A stretch of DNA of 53,765 nt from Lysobacterales bacterium (GTDB lineage Bacteria > Pseudomonadota > Gammaproteobacteria > Xanthomonadales > SZUA-36), in assembly GCA_026196445.1 (NCBI GenBank), contig JAPHTE010000293.1:1-53765 (forward strand), written 5' to 3'. This document shows positions 35,989-45,052 of this stretch, one piece after another. Within the stretch, counting starts at the first letter, position 1, and every line of letters starts with the position of its first letter. Below the pieces are notes generated by a model, which saw only the letters and a program-made list of their open reading frames with translations, searched no databases and had not been told where the DNA came from. Position numbers and translations under genes: made by a program.

Positions 35989-36289
35989 GGTACGCTAGCT
36001 CCGTAAAGCGGTCAGTCAAATTGAGTTGGCCAGAAGCTCTGAACTCACGGGATTAGTACAAATGGCACCCTGGATACGCGCTCGGGCAGCGAGCTTACCA
36101 GTAAAGGTGGGCGTAGGGTCTGCAGTGACGCGATTCATCGGCATATAATACCCGCGTGGTGTAAGGCGTTAAAGCCACCTCCCAGTTCACGTGGACCCAT
36201 GACCAGCGCAGTAAGCTGGAAGTTGCAGGGAAAGTAGTATTCGGGTAAACGGCCGCCGATTGGTAAATATTTAATCAAGGAACAGATTT
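35989..36289. other. Divergent intergenic region between sixA and pepN
   Basis: About 300 bases holding a promoter-like TATAAT for pepN (listed separately). A 28-codon plus-strand frame starting at 36061 has no ribosome site and is not called. No strong hairpin was seen. Confidence 0.4.
36121..36149 (+). promoter_or_regulatory. Candidate promoter of pepN
   Basis: Perfect TATAAT at 36144-36149, 17 bases after a poor -35 match (TGCAGT). The GGCATATAAT context is the same as in the PII promoter. The start codon is 140 bases downstream. Confidence 0.3.
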
Positions 36290-38929
36290 ATGAAAGAAGG
36301 CATAGCCTCCGACGCAAAATATCGCAATGACTACACGGCTTACCCCTGGGATATCAGCCACCTCGAGTTGCATTTTGACATTGCCGCAAAGACCACCATT
36401 GTGACAGCGGAAATGGAATACCTGCTAAAGGATTCCGCCGCAGATTCCGCTGACCTCGTATTGAACGGCAGTGGGTTGAAAACGCTGGACATCGAGCTCA
36501 ATGGCAAAATGTTGGCCGCCGATGACTATGTCATCGAGGGTGAGTCCCTGACGATTTCCAGCGCACCCCGCAGGAGCGTGCTCAAAACCAAAGTAGAAAT
36601 CCATCCCGGGGCCAATTCCGCGCTGGAAGGCCTGTATGTTTCCGGAGACTTCCTTTTAACGCAGTGCGAAGCACAGGGGTTCAGGAAGATCACCTGGTTT
36701 CCGGATCGCCCTGACGTCATGACAAGTTACCAAGTGACCCTGGAAGGGGAAAAGAGCGCATTCCCGGTTTTGCTATGTAATGGAAACCAGGTGGGCAGCG
36801 GAGATTCGGCGGGTGGGCGTCACTGGGTTTGCTGGCAGGACCCCTACCCGAAACCGTCCTACCTGTTTGCGCTGGTTGCGGGCAACCTGGCACTGGTAGA
36901 AGACCGTTTCAAGACCCGCAGCGGTCGCGATGTCAGACTCAGGATTTACGTGGAGAAAGAGAACCTGGACCGTTGCGAACACGCCATGCAGTCGCTGATA
37001 AACGCGATGCGGTGGGATGAAGACCGTTTCGGCCTCGAGTATGACCTGGACATCTACCATATTGTCGCCACCAACGATTTCAACATGGGGGCAATGGAAA
37101 ACAAATCACTGAATATCTTCAACTCCAAGTATGTCCTGGCGCGGCCGGATACGGCCACCGATTCCGACTACCAGGGCATTGAAGGCGTCATCGGTCATGA
37201 GTATTTCCACAATTGGACCGGCAACCGCGTCACCTGCCGGGACTGGTTCCAGTTAACGCTGAAGGAAGGCTTGACGGTGTTCCGGGATGAAGAGTTTTCA
37301 GCCGATATGCAGTCCCGTGCGGTTAAACGCATCCAGGATATTCGTGACCTGCGCAGCCGGCAGTTTCCCGAAGATGACGGTCCGATGGCGCACCCGATAC
37401 GTCCCGACAAGTATGTCGAGATCAATAATTTCTATACCGCCACGGTCTATCAAAAAGGCGCGGCAATCATCCGCATGTATCACACGCTGCTGGGCGAGGA
37501 CGGTTTCCAGAAAGGTATGCGCTTATATTTTGAACGCCACGACGGCGAGGCCGTCACCTGTGATGATTTTCTCGCTGCGATGGCGGACGCCAACCAGCGC
37601 GACCTGAAACGTTTCGGGCGCTGGTACGCCCAATCCGGAACGCCGCGGGTACACGTCAGCGATCACTATGACGCAACCGGGCAGACATACACCCTGACAG
37701 TCAGGCAACATACGCCGGAGACACCCGACCAGCAAGAAAAGCAGGCCCTGGTCTTGCCGTTTGCACTGGGTTTGCTGGATAGCAATGGTACCGAGTTGGC
37801 CGTGCAGCTTGCCGGGGAGACAGGTATCGCCATCGGCACCCGTTTGTTCGTAGTGGACGAGGAAAAACAGGAATTTACCTTTACCGGTCTTGCGGAGAAA
37901 CCGGTGCCTTCCCTGTTCAGGGATTTTTCAGCCCCGGTTAAAATTCACTTCGATTACACACCGGAACAACTGGCCATATTGATCGCTCACGACAGCGATG
38001 CGTTTACACGCTGGAATGCGGCGCAACTCATGGCGCAAAACGCCATCCTGGAGCAATGCCGCCGGGCTGCCGAGGGGCTGGGCATGGTTCTGGAGGCGTC
38101 ACTCGTCAAAGCCTGGAGGGGGGTGCTGTCGGATTACGATGCCGACCCGGCCCTGCTGGCGGAAACCCTGAAATTGCCTGGTGAAGAGTACCTGGCCGAC
38201 CAGATGGATGTGGTCGATGTCGATGGCATCCATCGGGCCAGGAATTTCATCAAGCAGGGACTGGCGCGGGAACTGGAAGACCTGTTCGGCCGGCGCTACG
38301 CTGAATTGAATGACGGCCGGGCGTACTGCAAATCAGCATCAGCGGTGTCCCGCCGAAGTTTGAAAAACACTTGCCTGGCATTCCTGTTAGAAACAGAAAA
38401 TGGTGAGTCTTTGGCGGCTGCCCAGTTGCAAGCCAGTGACAACATGACCGATACACTGGCTGCCATCCAGGGCCTGGTGCTAAGTGGCTCGGCCAAGGCC
38501 GCGACGGCCCTGTCCGGGTTTGAAGATACGTGGGGAAGCGATGCCCTGGTGATGGATAAGTGGTTCATGATGCAGGCAGTAAAACCGGGTGGTGAGACCC
38601 TGGAAACGGTACGTAAACTGATGGAACACGCGGCGTTCAGTATCAGGAATCCGAATAAGGTCAGGGCCCTGATCGGCGTGTTCTCGATGTTGAACCCGAC
38701 CGGTTTCCACGCACCCGATGGTTCAGGTTACGCGTTCCTGGCGGATTGCGTGATCGAGCTGGATGGTTTGAACCCGCAGGTTGCCGCCAGGATGGCAACG
38801 GCCTTCAATCGCTGGAAACGTTATGATGATGGCCGCAAGGCAATGATGAGACGAGAGTTGCAACGTATTGCGAGCAAACAGGGTCTGTCAGGTGATGTCG
38901 CCGAGATCGTCAAGAACGCACTGGCTTGA
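36290..38929 (+). CDS. pepN: Aminopeptidase N (M1 family)
   Basis: An 879-residue zinc metallopeptidase, the length of E. coli PepN (870). Substrate-binding GAMEN is at about 267-271 (NMGAMENKSLNIFN); zinc site HEYFHNWTGNR with the HExxH at about 303-307 and the third ligand in LKEGLTVFRDEEFS. The alpha-helical C-terminal domain runs from about 590 and ends with KRYDDGRKAMMRRELQRI, typical of the gammaproteobacterial enzyme. AAGGAACAG precedes the ATG. Cytoplasmic; no signal peptide. Confidence 0.98.
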   Translation: MKEGIASDAKYRNDYTAYPWDISHLELHFDIAAKTTIVTAEMEYLLKDSAADSADLVLNGSGLKTLDIELNGKMLAADDYVIEGESLTISSAPRRSVLKTKVEIHPGANSALEGLYVSGDFLLTQCEAQGFRKITWFPDRPDVMTSYQVTLEGEKSAFPVLLCNGNQVGSGDSAGGRHWVCWQDPYPKPSYLFALVAGNLALVEDRFKTRSGRDVRLRIYVEKENLDRCEHAMQSLINAMRWDEDRFGLEYDLDIYHIVATNDFNMGAMENKSLNIFNSKYVLARPDTATDSDYQGIEGVIGHEYFHNWTGNRVTCRDWFQLTLKEGLTVFRDEEFSADMQSRAVKRIQDIRDLRSRQFPEDDGPMAHPIRPDKYVEINNFYTATVYQKGAAIIRMYHTLLGEDGFQKGMRLYFERHDGEAVTCDDFLAAMADANQRDLKRFGRWYAQSGTPRVHVSDHYDATGQTYTLTVRQHTPETPDQQEKQALVLPFALGLLDSNGTELAVQLAGETGIAIGTRLFVVDEEKQEFTFTGLAEKPVPSLFRDFSAPVKIHFDYTPEQLAILIAHDSDAFTRWNAAQLMAQNAILEQCRRAAEGLGMVLEASLVKAWRGVLSDYDADPALLAETLKLPGEEYLADQMDVVDVDGIHRARNFIKQGLARELEDLFGRRYAELNDGRAYCKSASAVSRRSLKNTCLAFLLETENGESLAAAQLQASDNMTDTLAAIQGLVLSGSAKAATALSGFEDTWGSDALVMDKWFMMQAVKPGGETLETVRKLMEHAAFSIRNPNKVRALIGVFSMLNPTGFHAPDGSGYAFLADCVIELDGLNPQVAARMATAFNRWKRYDDGRKAMMRRELQRIASKQGLSGDVAEIVKNALA

Positions 38930-39034
38930 GCACCATTATTTTTTGAAGAAAAATCTTCAGAATACATGCTGCAGTCAGGATACCTGCGTGGCTGCTGGCA
39001 GCCTGGACACATGGCGTGGGGATGGAACAACACG

Positions 39035-39424
39035 ATGATGAAATCACTACCCGGTTTTTTATGCATATTGGTCTTGGTGGCCTGCGCCGGCGCCAGGCCG
39101 GAAGTGCCTTCGCTGCAGATCGATGGCATGCTGATCCGTAACCAGACGCAAACGTGGGTTTCGGCAGTGCGTGTATTGCTGCCTGCCAGCGGCGGTTTTG
39201 TTTCCTGCGGAAACATCGCACCCGGCTCCATGTGTTCGACGGGATTCCCACAAACTGCTTACGCCGGTGAATCGCTGGAGATTACCTGGAGCCAGGAGGG
39301 ACAGATCCATTCCACCGGGCCGTTCGACATGCAACTGCCCGATGACCTGGACAGCAAACGACCAGCGTCGGTGAGCGTCGTGATCGCGGCGCCCGGCTCG
39401 GCAGGGGCCATCATCATCCAGTAG
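39035..39424 (+). CDS. Small putative lipoprotein, 129 residues
   Basis: I do not recognise the family. From the ATG-ATG at 39035 the product has a lipobox LVAC (Cys17) after a hydrophobic core GFLCILVLVA. The mature part is small and strand-rich (RNQTQTWVSAVRVLLPASGGFVSC, ending in VSVVIAAPGSAGAIIIQ), resembling a compact beta-sandwich; two further Cys (in VSCGNI and SMCSTG) could form a disulphide. The open frame reaches back to 38966, but the lipobox fits only the later start. It lies about 105 bases after pepN. Confidence 0.65.
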   Translation: MMKSLPGFLCILVLVACAGARPEVPSLQIDGMLIRNQTQTWVSAVRVLLPASGGFVSCGNIAPGSMCSTGFPQTAYAGESLEITWSQEGQIHSTGPFDMQLPDDLDSKRPASVSVVIAAPGSAGAIIIQ

Positions 39425-39599
39425 CAGTGGCAAAAAGCTGAAAACCGGCCGTGGTTGGTATACCCTGATCATTACTGCGGTTTTGAGCGTAGCGCCAGTA
39501 AGCCCTGCAGTCGCCTCCATTCAGCGTGGATTCAACTGTGTTTTGCTACGCTTATCGCCAAGGTGTCATTCTGCCGCTTGATCCGGCACTGGAGCACGT

Positions 39600-40646
39600 A
39601 TGAAAAAACTGCTGATTCTGCCATTGCTTGTTTTGCTGACCGGCTGTGTGAGCTATTACTATCCGGAAACAGCTTTTGAGGACGGCGTCTATTACGCAGA
39701 GGATGACCCTGACTACGTCGTTTATTCCGGTACTTATACCAGTGATGTTTACTACCCGTGGTATTCGCTGGATTATTTCTACCTGGGTTACTACCCTTCA
39801 TCCTGGTACAGTTTTGCCTACGGCTACCCGAGCGGGTTCTCGCTCGGACTTAATTACGGTTTTTCACCGTGGTATTACCCCAACCATCATTACGGTTATT
39901 ACTCGCCGTGGTACGGCTCAAGTTATCACCATCATTATTACCCAGCGTGGCGCCCATACCGGGGTTATTACTCGCGTCACCACGATGGCCGGCATGATCG
40001 TTACGCGGGAGATGGCCGACATGACAGGGGCCGTCACGACTATGACCGTAACGATCGGCGCAACCATTCCAATGACAAGAATCGTCGTGAAGACTATTCA
40101 CGTGACCGCTACCGCTCATCGTCCGTCAGGCGTTACGTGTCGACTGCACCGGCCGGGAAGGGCGGCGACCGCGGCATGGTTGTCAGGAGCCGAGACTCTG
40201 CAAAAGTCAGCAAGAGTCGCTTGCACGTTGACCCTGCCACGTCCGGCAAGACGGTCAAGGCAAGACCCGCACAACACGGAATCGTCGTCCAACCTAACTA
40301 CCGCGTAAAATCGGCCGGCACCGAGGTCCGCTACCGATCAAATACCAAGCAGACCCGTTCGCGTACTGGGCCAGCAAGCCCGTCCGCGGATTCCAGGGGC
40401 CTGATTGTCAAGGCGAACCCGATCAACGGCGACAGGCGTACAAACGGTAATAACACCAGGCAACCAGACCGCGCGAGTGTTGCCCGGCAGGCCCCGGTGA
40501 GCGTTGTTTCCAGCCAGCCTGTGAAACAGCAGAGCCGGCAAAAGACCAATAAAACCAGGAATAACAAGCAGCCATACGTGGTCGAGTCCCCGTCCAAGCG
40601 GTCGGGAAGTAAACAAAATTCATCCCGGCCCAGTAACCGCAGATAA
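39600..40646 (+). CDS. Tyr/His-rich then Arg-rich lipoprotein of unknown function
   Basis: A 348-residue protein with a textbook lipobox LLTGC (Cys16) and GGAG before the ATG. The mature protein has three compositionally distinct parts: about 19-120 is extremely Tyr/Trp/Ser/His rich (YYPWYSLDYFYLGYYPSSWY); about 120-175 is Arg/Asp/His rich (GRHDRYAGDGRHDRGRHDYD); about 175-348 is a strongly basic, low-complexity Ser/Arg/Lys/Asn/Gln tail ending SSRPSNRR. I know no enzyme family of this kind. The net charge suggests binding of polyanions (DNA, LPS, acidic polysaccharide) at the envelope, or metal binding through His; both are inference. Confidence 0.75.
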   Translation: MKKLLILPLLVLLTGCVSYYYPETAFEDGVYYAEDDPDYVVYSGTYTSDVYYPWYSLDYFYLGYYPSSWYSFAYGYPSGFSLGLNYGFSPWYYPNHHYGYYSPWYGSSYHHHYYPAWRPYRGYYSRHHDGRHDRYAGDGRHDRGRHDYDRNDRRNHSNDKNRREDYSRDRYRSSSVRRYVSTAPAGKGGDRGMVVRSRDSAKVSKSRLHVDPATSGKTVKARPAQHGIVVQPNYRVKSAGTEVRYRSNTKQTRSRTGPASPSADSRGLIVKANPINGDRRTNGNNTRQPDRASVARQAPVSVVSSQPVKQQSRQKTNKTRNNKQPYVVESPSKRSGSKQNSSRPSNRR

Positions 40647-40673
40647 AACGTCGCCACCCGTTAATCGTTCGCG

Positions 40674-40703
40674 GGGCCCATGACTCTTGGCAGTCGTGGG
40701 CCC
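40674..40703. repeat. Inverted repeat overlapping the promoter of the second TolB/TPR gene
   Basis: Arms GGGCCCATGAC and GTCGTGGGCCC (10 of 11 positions complementary) around an 8-base centre that contains most of the -35 box. No T-run follows on either strand, which argues against a terminator and for an operator or RNA hairpin. Confidence 0.55.
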
Positions 40704-40716
40704 TGTCCGATATGCT
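40687..40716 (+). promoter_or_regulatory. Candidate sigma-70 promoter of the second TolB/TPR gene
   Basis: TTGGCA (40687-40692), 18-base spacer, TATGCT (40711-40716); five and four of six consensus matches. It starts transcription about 25-30 bases before the ATG at 40751 and is embedded in the inverted repeat at 40674-40703. Confidence 0.5.
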
Positions 40717-40750
40717 AGAGTGCTTGCTGCGTCATTTCAGGGATTAATGG

Positions 40751-43099
40751 ATGGCAGATTTCATCACAGAGCTGAAAGACCGACGCATATTGCCCGCGGT
40801 CGGTATGTACGTTGCCAGCACCTGGGTGCTGATTGAAATCCTCGATCGCCTTGTCGAGCGCTACCTGTTATCCCCCTACCTGACCGACATTGTATTTTGG
40901 GGTCTTTATTCATTGATCCCGGCTGTGATGATCATTAGCTGGACACATGGCAAGAAAGGCAAAGACAAAGCGGGCAGGCTGGAAAAGATCGGGGTGCCGA
41001 TCAACCTGATCGCGAGCCTGGGATTGTTGTTCACTGTGTTCGGTGACAAGGACCTGAGCATGGCGGCGACGCAAATCACCGTCAGCAATGAATTGGGACA
41101 ACAGGAAACTCACTATATCCCGAGCGACACGTTCCGCCGCCGTATGGTCGTGTTTTTCTGGGAAAACGAATCGAATAAGCCGGAGTTGGACTGGCTGCAA
41201 TACGGTATTACGGAATTGCTGGTACAGGACTTGCAACAGGATCCGTTCGTGCTGGCGTCTTCGCCATGGAGTAATTTTGGCAACGGTTTTTTCCCACGCA
41301 TCAAACAGGCAGGTTTTGCGGATGGCCTGGGTGTGCCGCGTTCCCTGATGCGGGAAATTGCGGACGAGGCCAACCGCCAGTATTTCGTGGAAGGGTCTTT
41401 GCACCAGGAGGCGGATGAGTTCCTGATCACGGCGCGGATCTGGGATACGCAGACAGCGCGGAAATTGGTGGAGTTAAGTCGTCACAGCTGGGATATCCAC
41501 GCGGCAGTAGACGCGTTATCCAGGGATATCCGTGAAGAATTGGGCGTGCCAAAAAGCAGTGGCAGGATTGCTGAAGACCTGCCATTGACAGAAACCTACG
41601 GTGAATCGGAGGATGCCCTGAAGGCCTATATCCAGGGCTTGAACGCACGTCTATTCGAAAACGATTTTGATGCATCCAACGCGTTCTTTGACCAGGCGAT
41701 CAGCATTGACCCCAATTTTGTATTGGCTTGGTTTGTGAAAGCACAGAACCTGATCCAGGCCGGGGACCTGCCTGCTGCACAATCAGCTTTGTCCAAGGCA
41801 CAGGAACTGGATTACCGTTTGCCGTCACGTGACCGGTATCAGCTGAAAGCCTCGCTTTACCGGCTATCGGGGCAACATGAAAAAATGATGGCGTTCCTGC
41901 GTTTGCAGGCGCAGGTCCGGAATGACGCGACGGCCCATAATACGCTTGCAACGATGTTAATGATGAGTGGTGAATTGGAAGAGGCCAAGTCTGAGTCCCT
42001 GCTGGCGCTGGAACGGGATGCACTGAATGTCGGAATATACCTCAGGATGTCAACCCTGGAACGTGCAACCGGTGATATGACGGCGGCAGTTGAGTATGCT
42101 CGCCAATACCAGGAGAAAAGACCAGAAGACATCGATGCCCATGTCCAACTGGGTGACCTGTTACGTGACAGCGGCAATCTGCAGGCGGCTGCGGAACAAT
42201 ACGAGCAGGCACAGATACTCGAGAACGACCCGGTTCAGCCGACCTTGAAATTATCGGACATAGCAGCGCGCCAGGGTGATATCAATACTGCCAGGAAACT
42301 TCTGTCAGAAGCGGAATCCTATGCCCGGACACCGGCAGATAAGGTGCTGGTCCGGCAAAGTGCCGCGCTACTGGAGTCGCGCCTGGGCAAAATTCACGAG
42401 GTCATCAGGCAAACCCTGGCCCAGGAAGAATTTCTCAGCCAGTCACAGGGCCCGCTGCAAGTTGCACTGGGTGTCTATTCGCCGCTGGCCAGCTACTACG
42501 TGCAGGTGGATGACCCGGTAGCAGCGCGTAAGGCCCTGGCTACCGCCAAGAGCAAGTTACAACCGCCCCTGGACAAGTTTCTCGCTTTTTCAGAGGCGCT
42601 GATCCTCGTCAATGAAGGCAACATCGAAGCGGCACAGGCTGCGGTTGAGCAGGGCCAGGAAGTTATCGACCAGTTCCAGATCAAGGTGCTCGAGTTCCAG
42701 GGACATGTACTGCGCGCCAGGATCGCCGAGGCAAGGGGGGATTTTGCTGCGGTCGAGCGACATTACCGGGCTGCGCTGGATAATATGGAACACTCGGTTT
42801 TTGCTGCTGACCTGAGTGTTGCAGTACCGCAGACATATGCGGAAATCGCCATTGCGCAGATTAAAACCGGCCAGCTGGACGCAGCCCGGCACTCCATCGA
42901 AACTGGTTCCCGGGTTGATCCATCGGAGCCCTTGTTGTGGGTAGCAAAAGCGCATTTACAACGCGCACAGGAAATGCCTCAACTGGCGCTGGCGTCGCTC
43001 GGTTTTGCGCTGGCCATTTGGAAGGAAGCCGATGCAGGCTACGTTTATGCCGAAGAAGCCATGGAATTGGCTGAAAAACTGCAGGCTGTCAGCCTGTAA
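40751..43099 (+). CDS. Membrane-anchored TolB-like/TPR protein (second copy type)
   Basis: A 782-residue protein with the same plan as the one at 13816-16014: an N-terminal helix (FITELKDRRILPAVGMYVAS), hydrophobic spans near 15-33, 40-62 and 75-95, a TolB-like domain (about 128-265) with LDWLQYGITELLVQDLQQ, YFVEGSLHQEADEFLITARIWD, and TPR-like repeats (about 275-775), e.g. HVQLGDLLRDSGNLQAAAEQYEQA. Sequence identity to the first looks low beyond the plan. No catalytic domain. In the second protein the TolB part is less canonical (VVFFWENESN in place of VLPFADLSED), suggesting a diverged role. Confidence 0.78.
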   Translation: MADFITELKDRRILPAVGMYVASTWVLIEILDRLVERYLLSPYLTDIVFWGLYSLIPAVMIISWTHGKKGKDKAGRLEKIGVPINLIASLGLLFTVFGDKDLSMAATQITVSNELGQQETHYIPSDTFRRRMVVFFWENESNKPELDWLQYGITELLVQDLQQDPFVLASSPWSNFGNGFFPRIKQAGFADGLGVPRSLMREIADEANRQYFVEGSLHQEADEFLITARIWDTQTARKLVELSRHSWDIHAAVDALSRDIREELGVPKSSGRIAEDLPLTETYGESEDALKAYIQGLNARLFENDFDASNAFFDQAISIDPNFVLAWFVKAQNLIQAGDLPAAQSALSKAQELDYRLPSRDRYQLKASLYRLSGQHEKMMAFLRLQAQVRNDATAHNTLATMLMMSGELEEAKSESLLALERDALNVGIYLRMSTLERATGDMTAAVEYARQYQEKRPEDIDAHVQLGDLLRDSGNLQAAAEQYEQAQILENDPVQPTLKLSDIAARQGDINTARKLLSEAESYARTPADKVLVRQSAALLESRLGKIHEVIRQTLAQEEFLSQSQGPLQVALGVYSPLASYYVQVDDPVAARKALATAKSKLQPPLDKFLAFSEALILVNEGNIEAAQAAVEQGQEVIDQFQIKVLEFQGHVLRARIAEARGDFAAVERHYRAALDNMEHSVFAADLSVAVPQTYAEIAIAQIKTGQLDAARHSIETGSRVDPSEPLLWVAKAHLQRAQEMPQLALASLGFALAIWKEADAGYVYAEEAMELAEKLQAVSL

Positions 43100-43159
43100 G
43101 CACATTCAGTACAATGCGCGGTTCCTGTTGGACTTTGGATTGTCCATGGTACGAGAATC

Positions 43160-45052
43160 GTGGTGAAAGCGAACAACACATTTGATGTCATCGTCATCGG
43201 TGGCGGCCACGCGGGCACTGAGGCCGCCCTGGCTTCGGCCCGCAGCGGTGCGTCCACACTTTTGCTGACCCACAGCATAGAAACCATTGGCCAGATGAGT
43301 TGCAACCCGGCCATTGGTGGGATAGGCAAGGGACACCTGGTCAGGGAAATTGACGCGCTGGGTGGGATCATGGCCCGGGCTGCGGACGCCGGTGGTATCC
43401 AGTTCCGCACCCTCAATTCCAGAAAAGGCCCGGCCGTGCGCGCGACGCGTGCGCAGTGTGACCGCAACCTCTACCGGGCTTTCATTCGTCAAGCGGTTGA
43501 GAACCAGCCTGGTCTGAGTATTTTCCAGCAAGCGGTGGATGACCTGATTTTCAATGATGATGTCGTCAGCGGGTGTCGTACCAGTATGGGCCAGGAATTT
43601 TTTGCGCCTGCCCTCGTTTTAACAACCGGTACTTTCCTCGGTGGCAAAATTCACATGGGTGAAAGCCAGGCCGCCGGTGGTCGGGCGGGCGATCCGCCGT
43701 CCATCCGCCTCGCCGAGCACCTGCGGGAGTTGCCTTTTGATGTGGGTCGACTGAAAACCGGTACACCACCACGTATCGACGGCAAGAGCGTGGATTTCAC
43801 AAATCTGAAAGAGCAGCCTGGTGATACACCCAGGCCGGTGTTTTCTTTCATGGGTTCGGAAGATGACCATCCGGGACAGGTCAGTTGCTGGATTACCCAC
43901 ACGTCAAAGAAGACCCATGAGATCATCCGTTCCGCGTTACACCGTTCCCCGATGTATTCGGGTTCGATCGACGGCATCGGCCCACGTTATTGTCCCTCTA
44001 TCGAGGACAAAATTGTTCGCTTTGCAGACCGTGACAGCCACCAGATATTCGTCGAGCCGGAAGGCCTGCATACTCGAGAACTTTACCCCAATGGCATATC
44101 GACCAGCTTGCCGTACGATGTACAGCTTGCGCTGGTGCACAGCATTCCCGGGTTTGAAAATGCGCATATTACCCGGCCGGGTTATGCTATCGAGTATGAT
44201 TTTTTCGACCCGCGTGGACTCCTTGCCAGCCTGGAGACCAAACCTGTACACGGGTTGTTTTTTGCTGGCCAGATAAACGGTACCACCGGTTACGAAGAAG
44301 CCGCTGCGCAGGGCCTGGTTGCAGGTATCAATGCAGCTCGGCTGGCCGGTGGGCTGGAGGCCTGGACGCCACGCAGGGATGAAGCTTACATCGGGGTGCT
44401 GATCGATGATCTGGTGACGCAGGGCACTTCAGAACCCTACCGAATGTTCACCAGTCGCGCTGAATATCGTTTGCAGTTGCGTGAGGATAATGCTGACTTG
44501 CGATTGACGCAGACCGGCCGCAGGCTCGGCCTGGTCGACGATGAACGTTGGCAGGCGTTTTCGTCCAAAAAAGCCGCAATAGAAGACGAGCAGGATCGGC
44601 TCGGCGCAATCTGGGTCACACCAAACAACGAGATTGGCCGTTCTTTGAAAGATGTACTCGGTATTTCGTTGAGCAAGGAAGTCCGTGCGCTGGACCTGTT
44701 GAAACGGCCGGAAGTCAGTTATGGCGAGTTGATAAAGGTGACGGGCCTCGGTCCGGGCAGCAGTGATATGCAGGTCGCCGAGCAAGTTGACGTGCAGGTA
44801 CGTTATTCCGGTTACCTGGCGCGCCAGGCCGGTGAAATAGAGCGTAATCAACGTAATGAAAGTACGACGATACCGGCCATGTTCGACTATTCCAGGGTCA
44901 GCGGCCTGTCAGCGGAGCTGTGTGAGAAACTGCAAAAAACGTTACCCGAAGACATTGGCCAGGCGTCCAGGATACCCGGAATGACACCGGCCGCCATCTC
45001 GCTTTTGCTGGTATATCTGAAGCGTCATCAGGAAGAGGGGAAAGTCACCTGA
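43160..45052 (+). CDS. mnmG: tRNA uridine-5-carboxymethylaminomethyl modification enzyme MnmG (GidA)
   Basis: A 630-residue FAD protein that with MnmE modifies the wobble uridine of several tRNAs. FDVIVIGGGHAGTEAALA is the FAD-binding start; MSCNPAIGGIGKGHLVREIDALGG, FRTLNSRKGPAVRATRAQCDR, GRLKTGTPPRID, GPRYCPSIEDKI, INGTTGYEEAAAQGL and SRAEYRLQLREDNAD are all diagnostic. Start is GTG. In many proteobacteria rsmG and parAB follow; here a terminator and a minus-strand transporter follow. Confidence 0.97.
   Translation: MVKANNTFDVIVIGGGHAGTEAALASARSGASTLLLTHSIETIGQMSCNPAIGGIGKGHLVREIDALGGIMARAADAGGIQFRTLNSRKGPAVRATRAQCDRNLYRAFIRQAVENQPGLSIFQQAVDDLIFNDDVVSGCRTSMGQEFFAPALVLTTGTFLGGKIHMGESQAAGGRAGDPPSIRLAEHLRELPFDVGRLKTGTPPRIDGKSVDFTNLKEQPGDTPRPVFSFMGSEDDHPGQVSCWITHTSKKTHEIIRSALHRSPMYSGSIDGIGPRYCPSIEDKIVRFADRDSHQIFVEPEGLHTRELYPNGISTSLPYDVQLALVHSIPGFENAHITRPGYAIEYDFFDPRGLLASLETKPVHGLFFAGQINGTTGYEEAAAQGLVAGINAARLAGGLEAWTPRRDEAYIGVLIDDLVTQGTSEPYRMFTSRAEYRLQLREDNADLRLTQTGRRLGLVDDERWQAFSSKKAAIEDEQDRLGAIWVTPNNEIGRSLKDVLGISLSKEVRALDLLKRPEVSYGELIKVTGLGPGSSDMQVAEQVDVQVRYSGYLARQAGEIERNQRNESTTIPAMFDYSRVSGLSAELCEKLQKTLPEDIGQASRIPGMTPAAISLLLVYLKRHQEEGKVT

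Noticed and set aside
36061..36147. 28-codon open frame before pepN
   Set aside because: No ribosome site, overlaps the likely promoter, composition not protein-like.
38945..38965. GAAGA/TCTTC hairpin after pepN as a terminator
   Set aside because: The stem is short and the T-run precedes it on the plus strand instead of following it.
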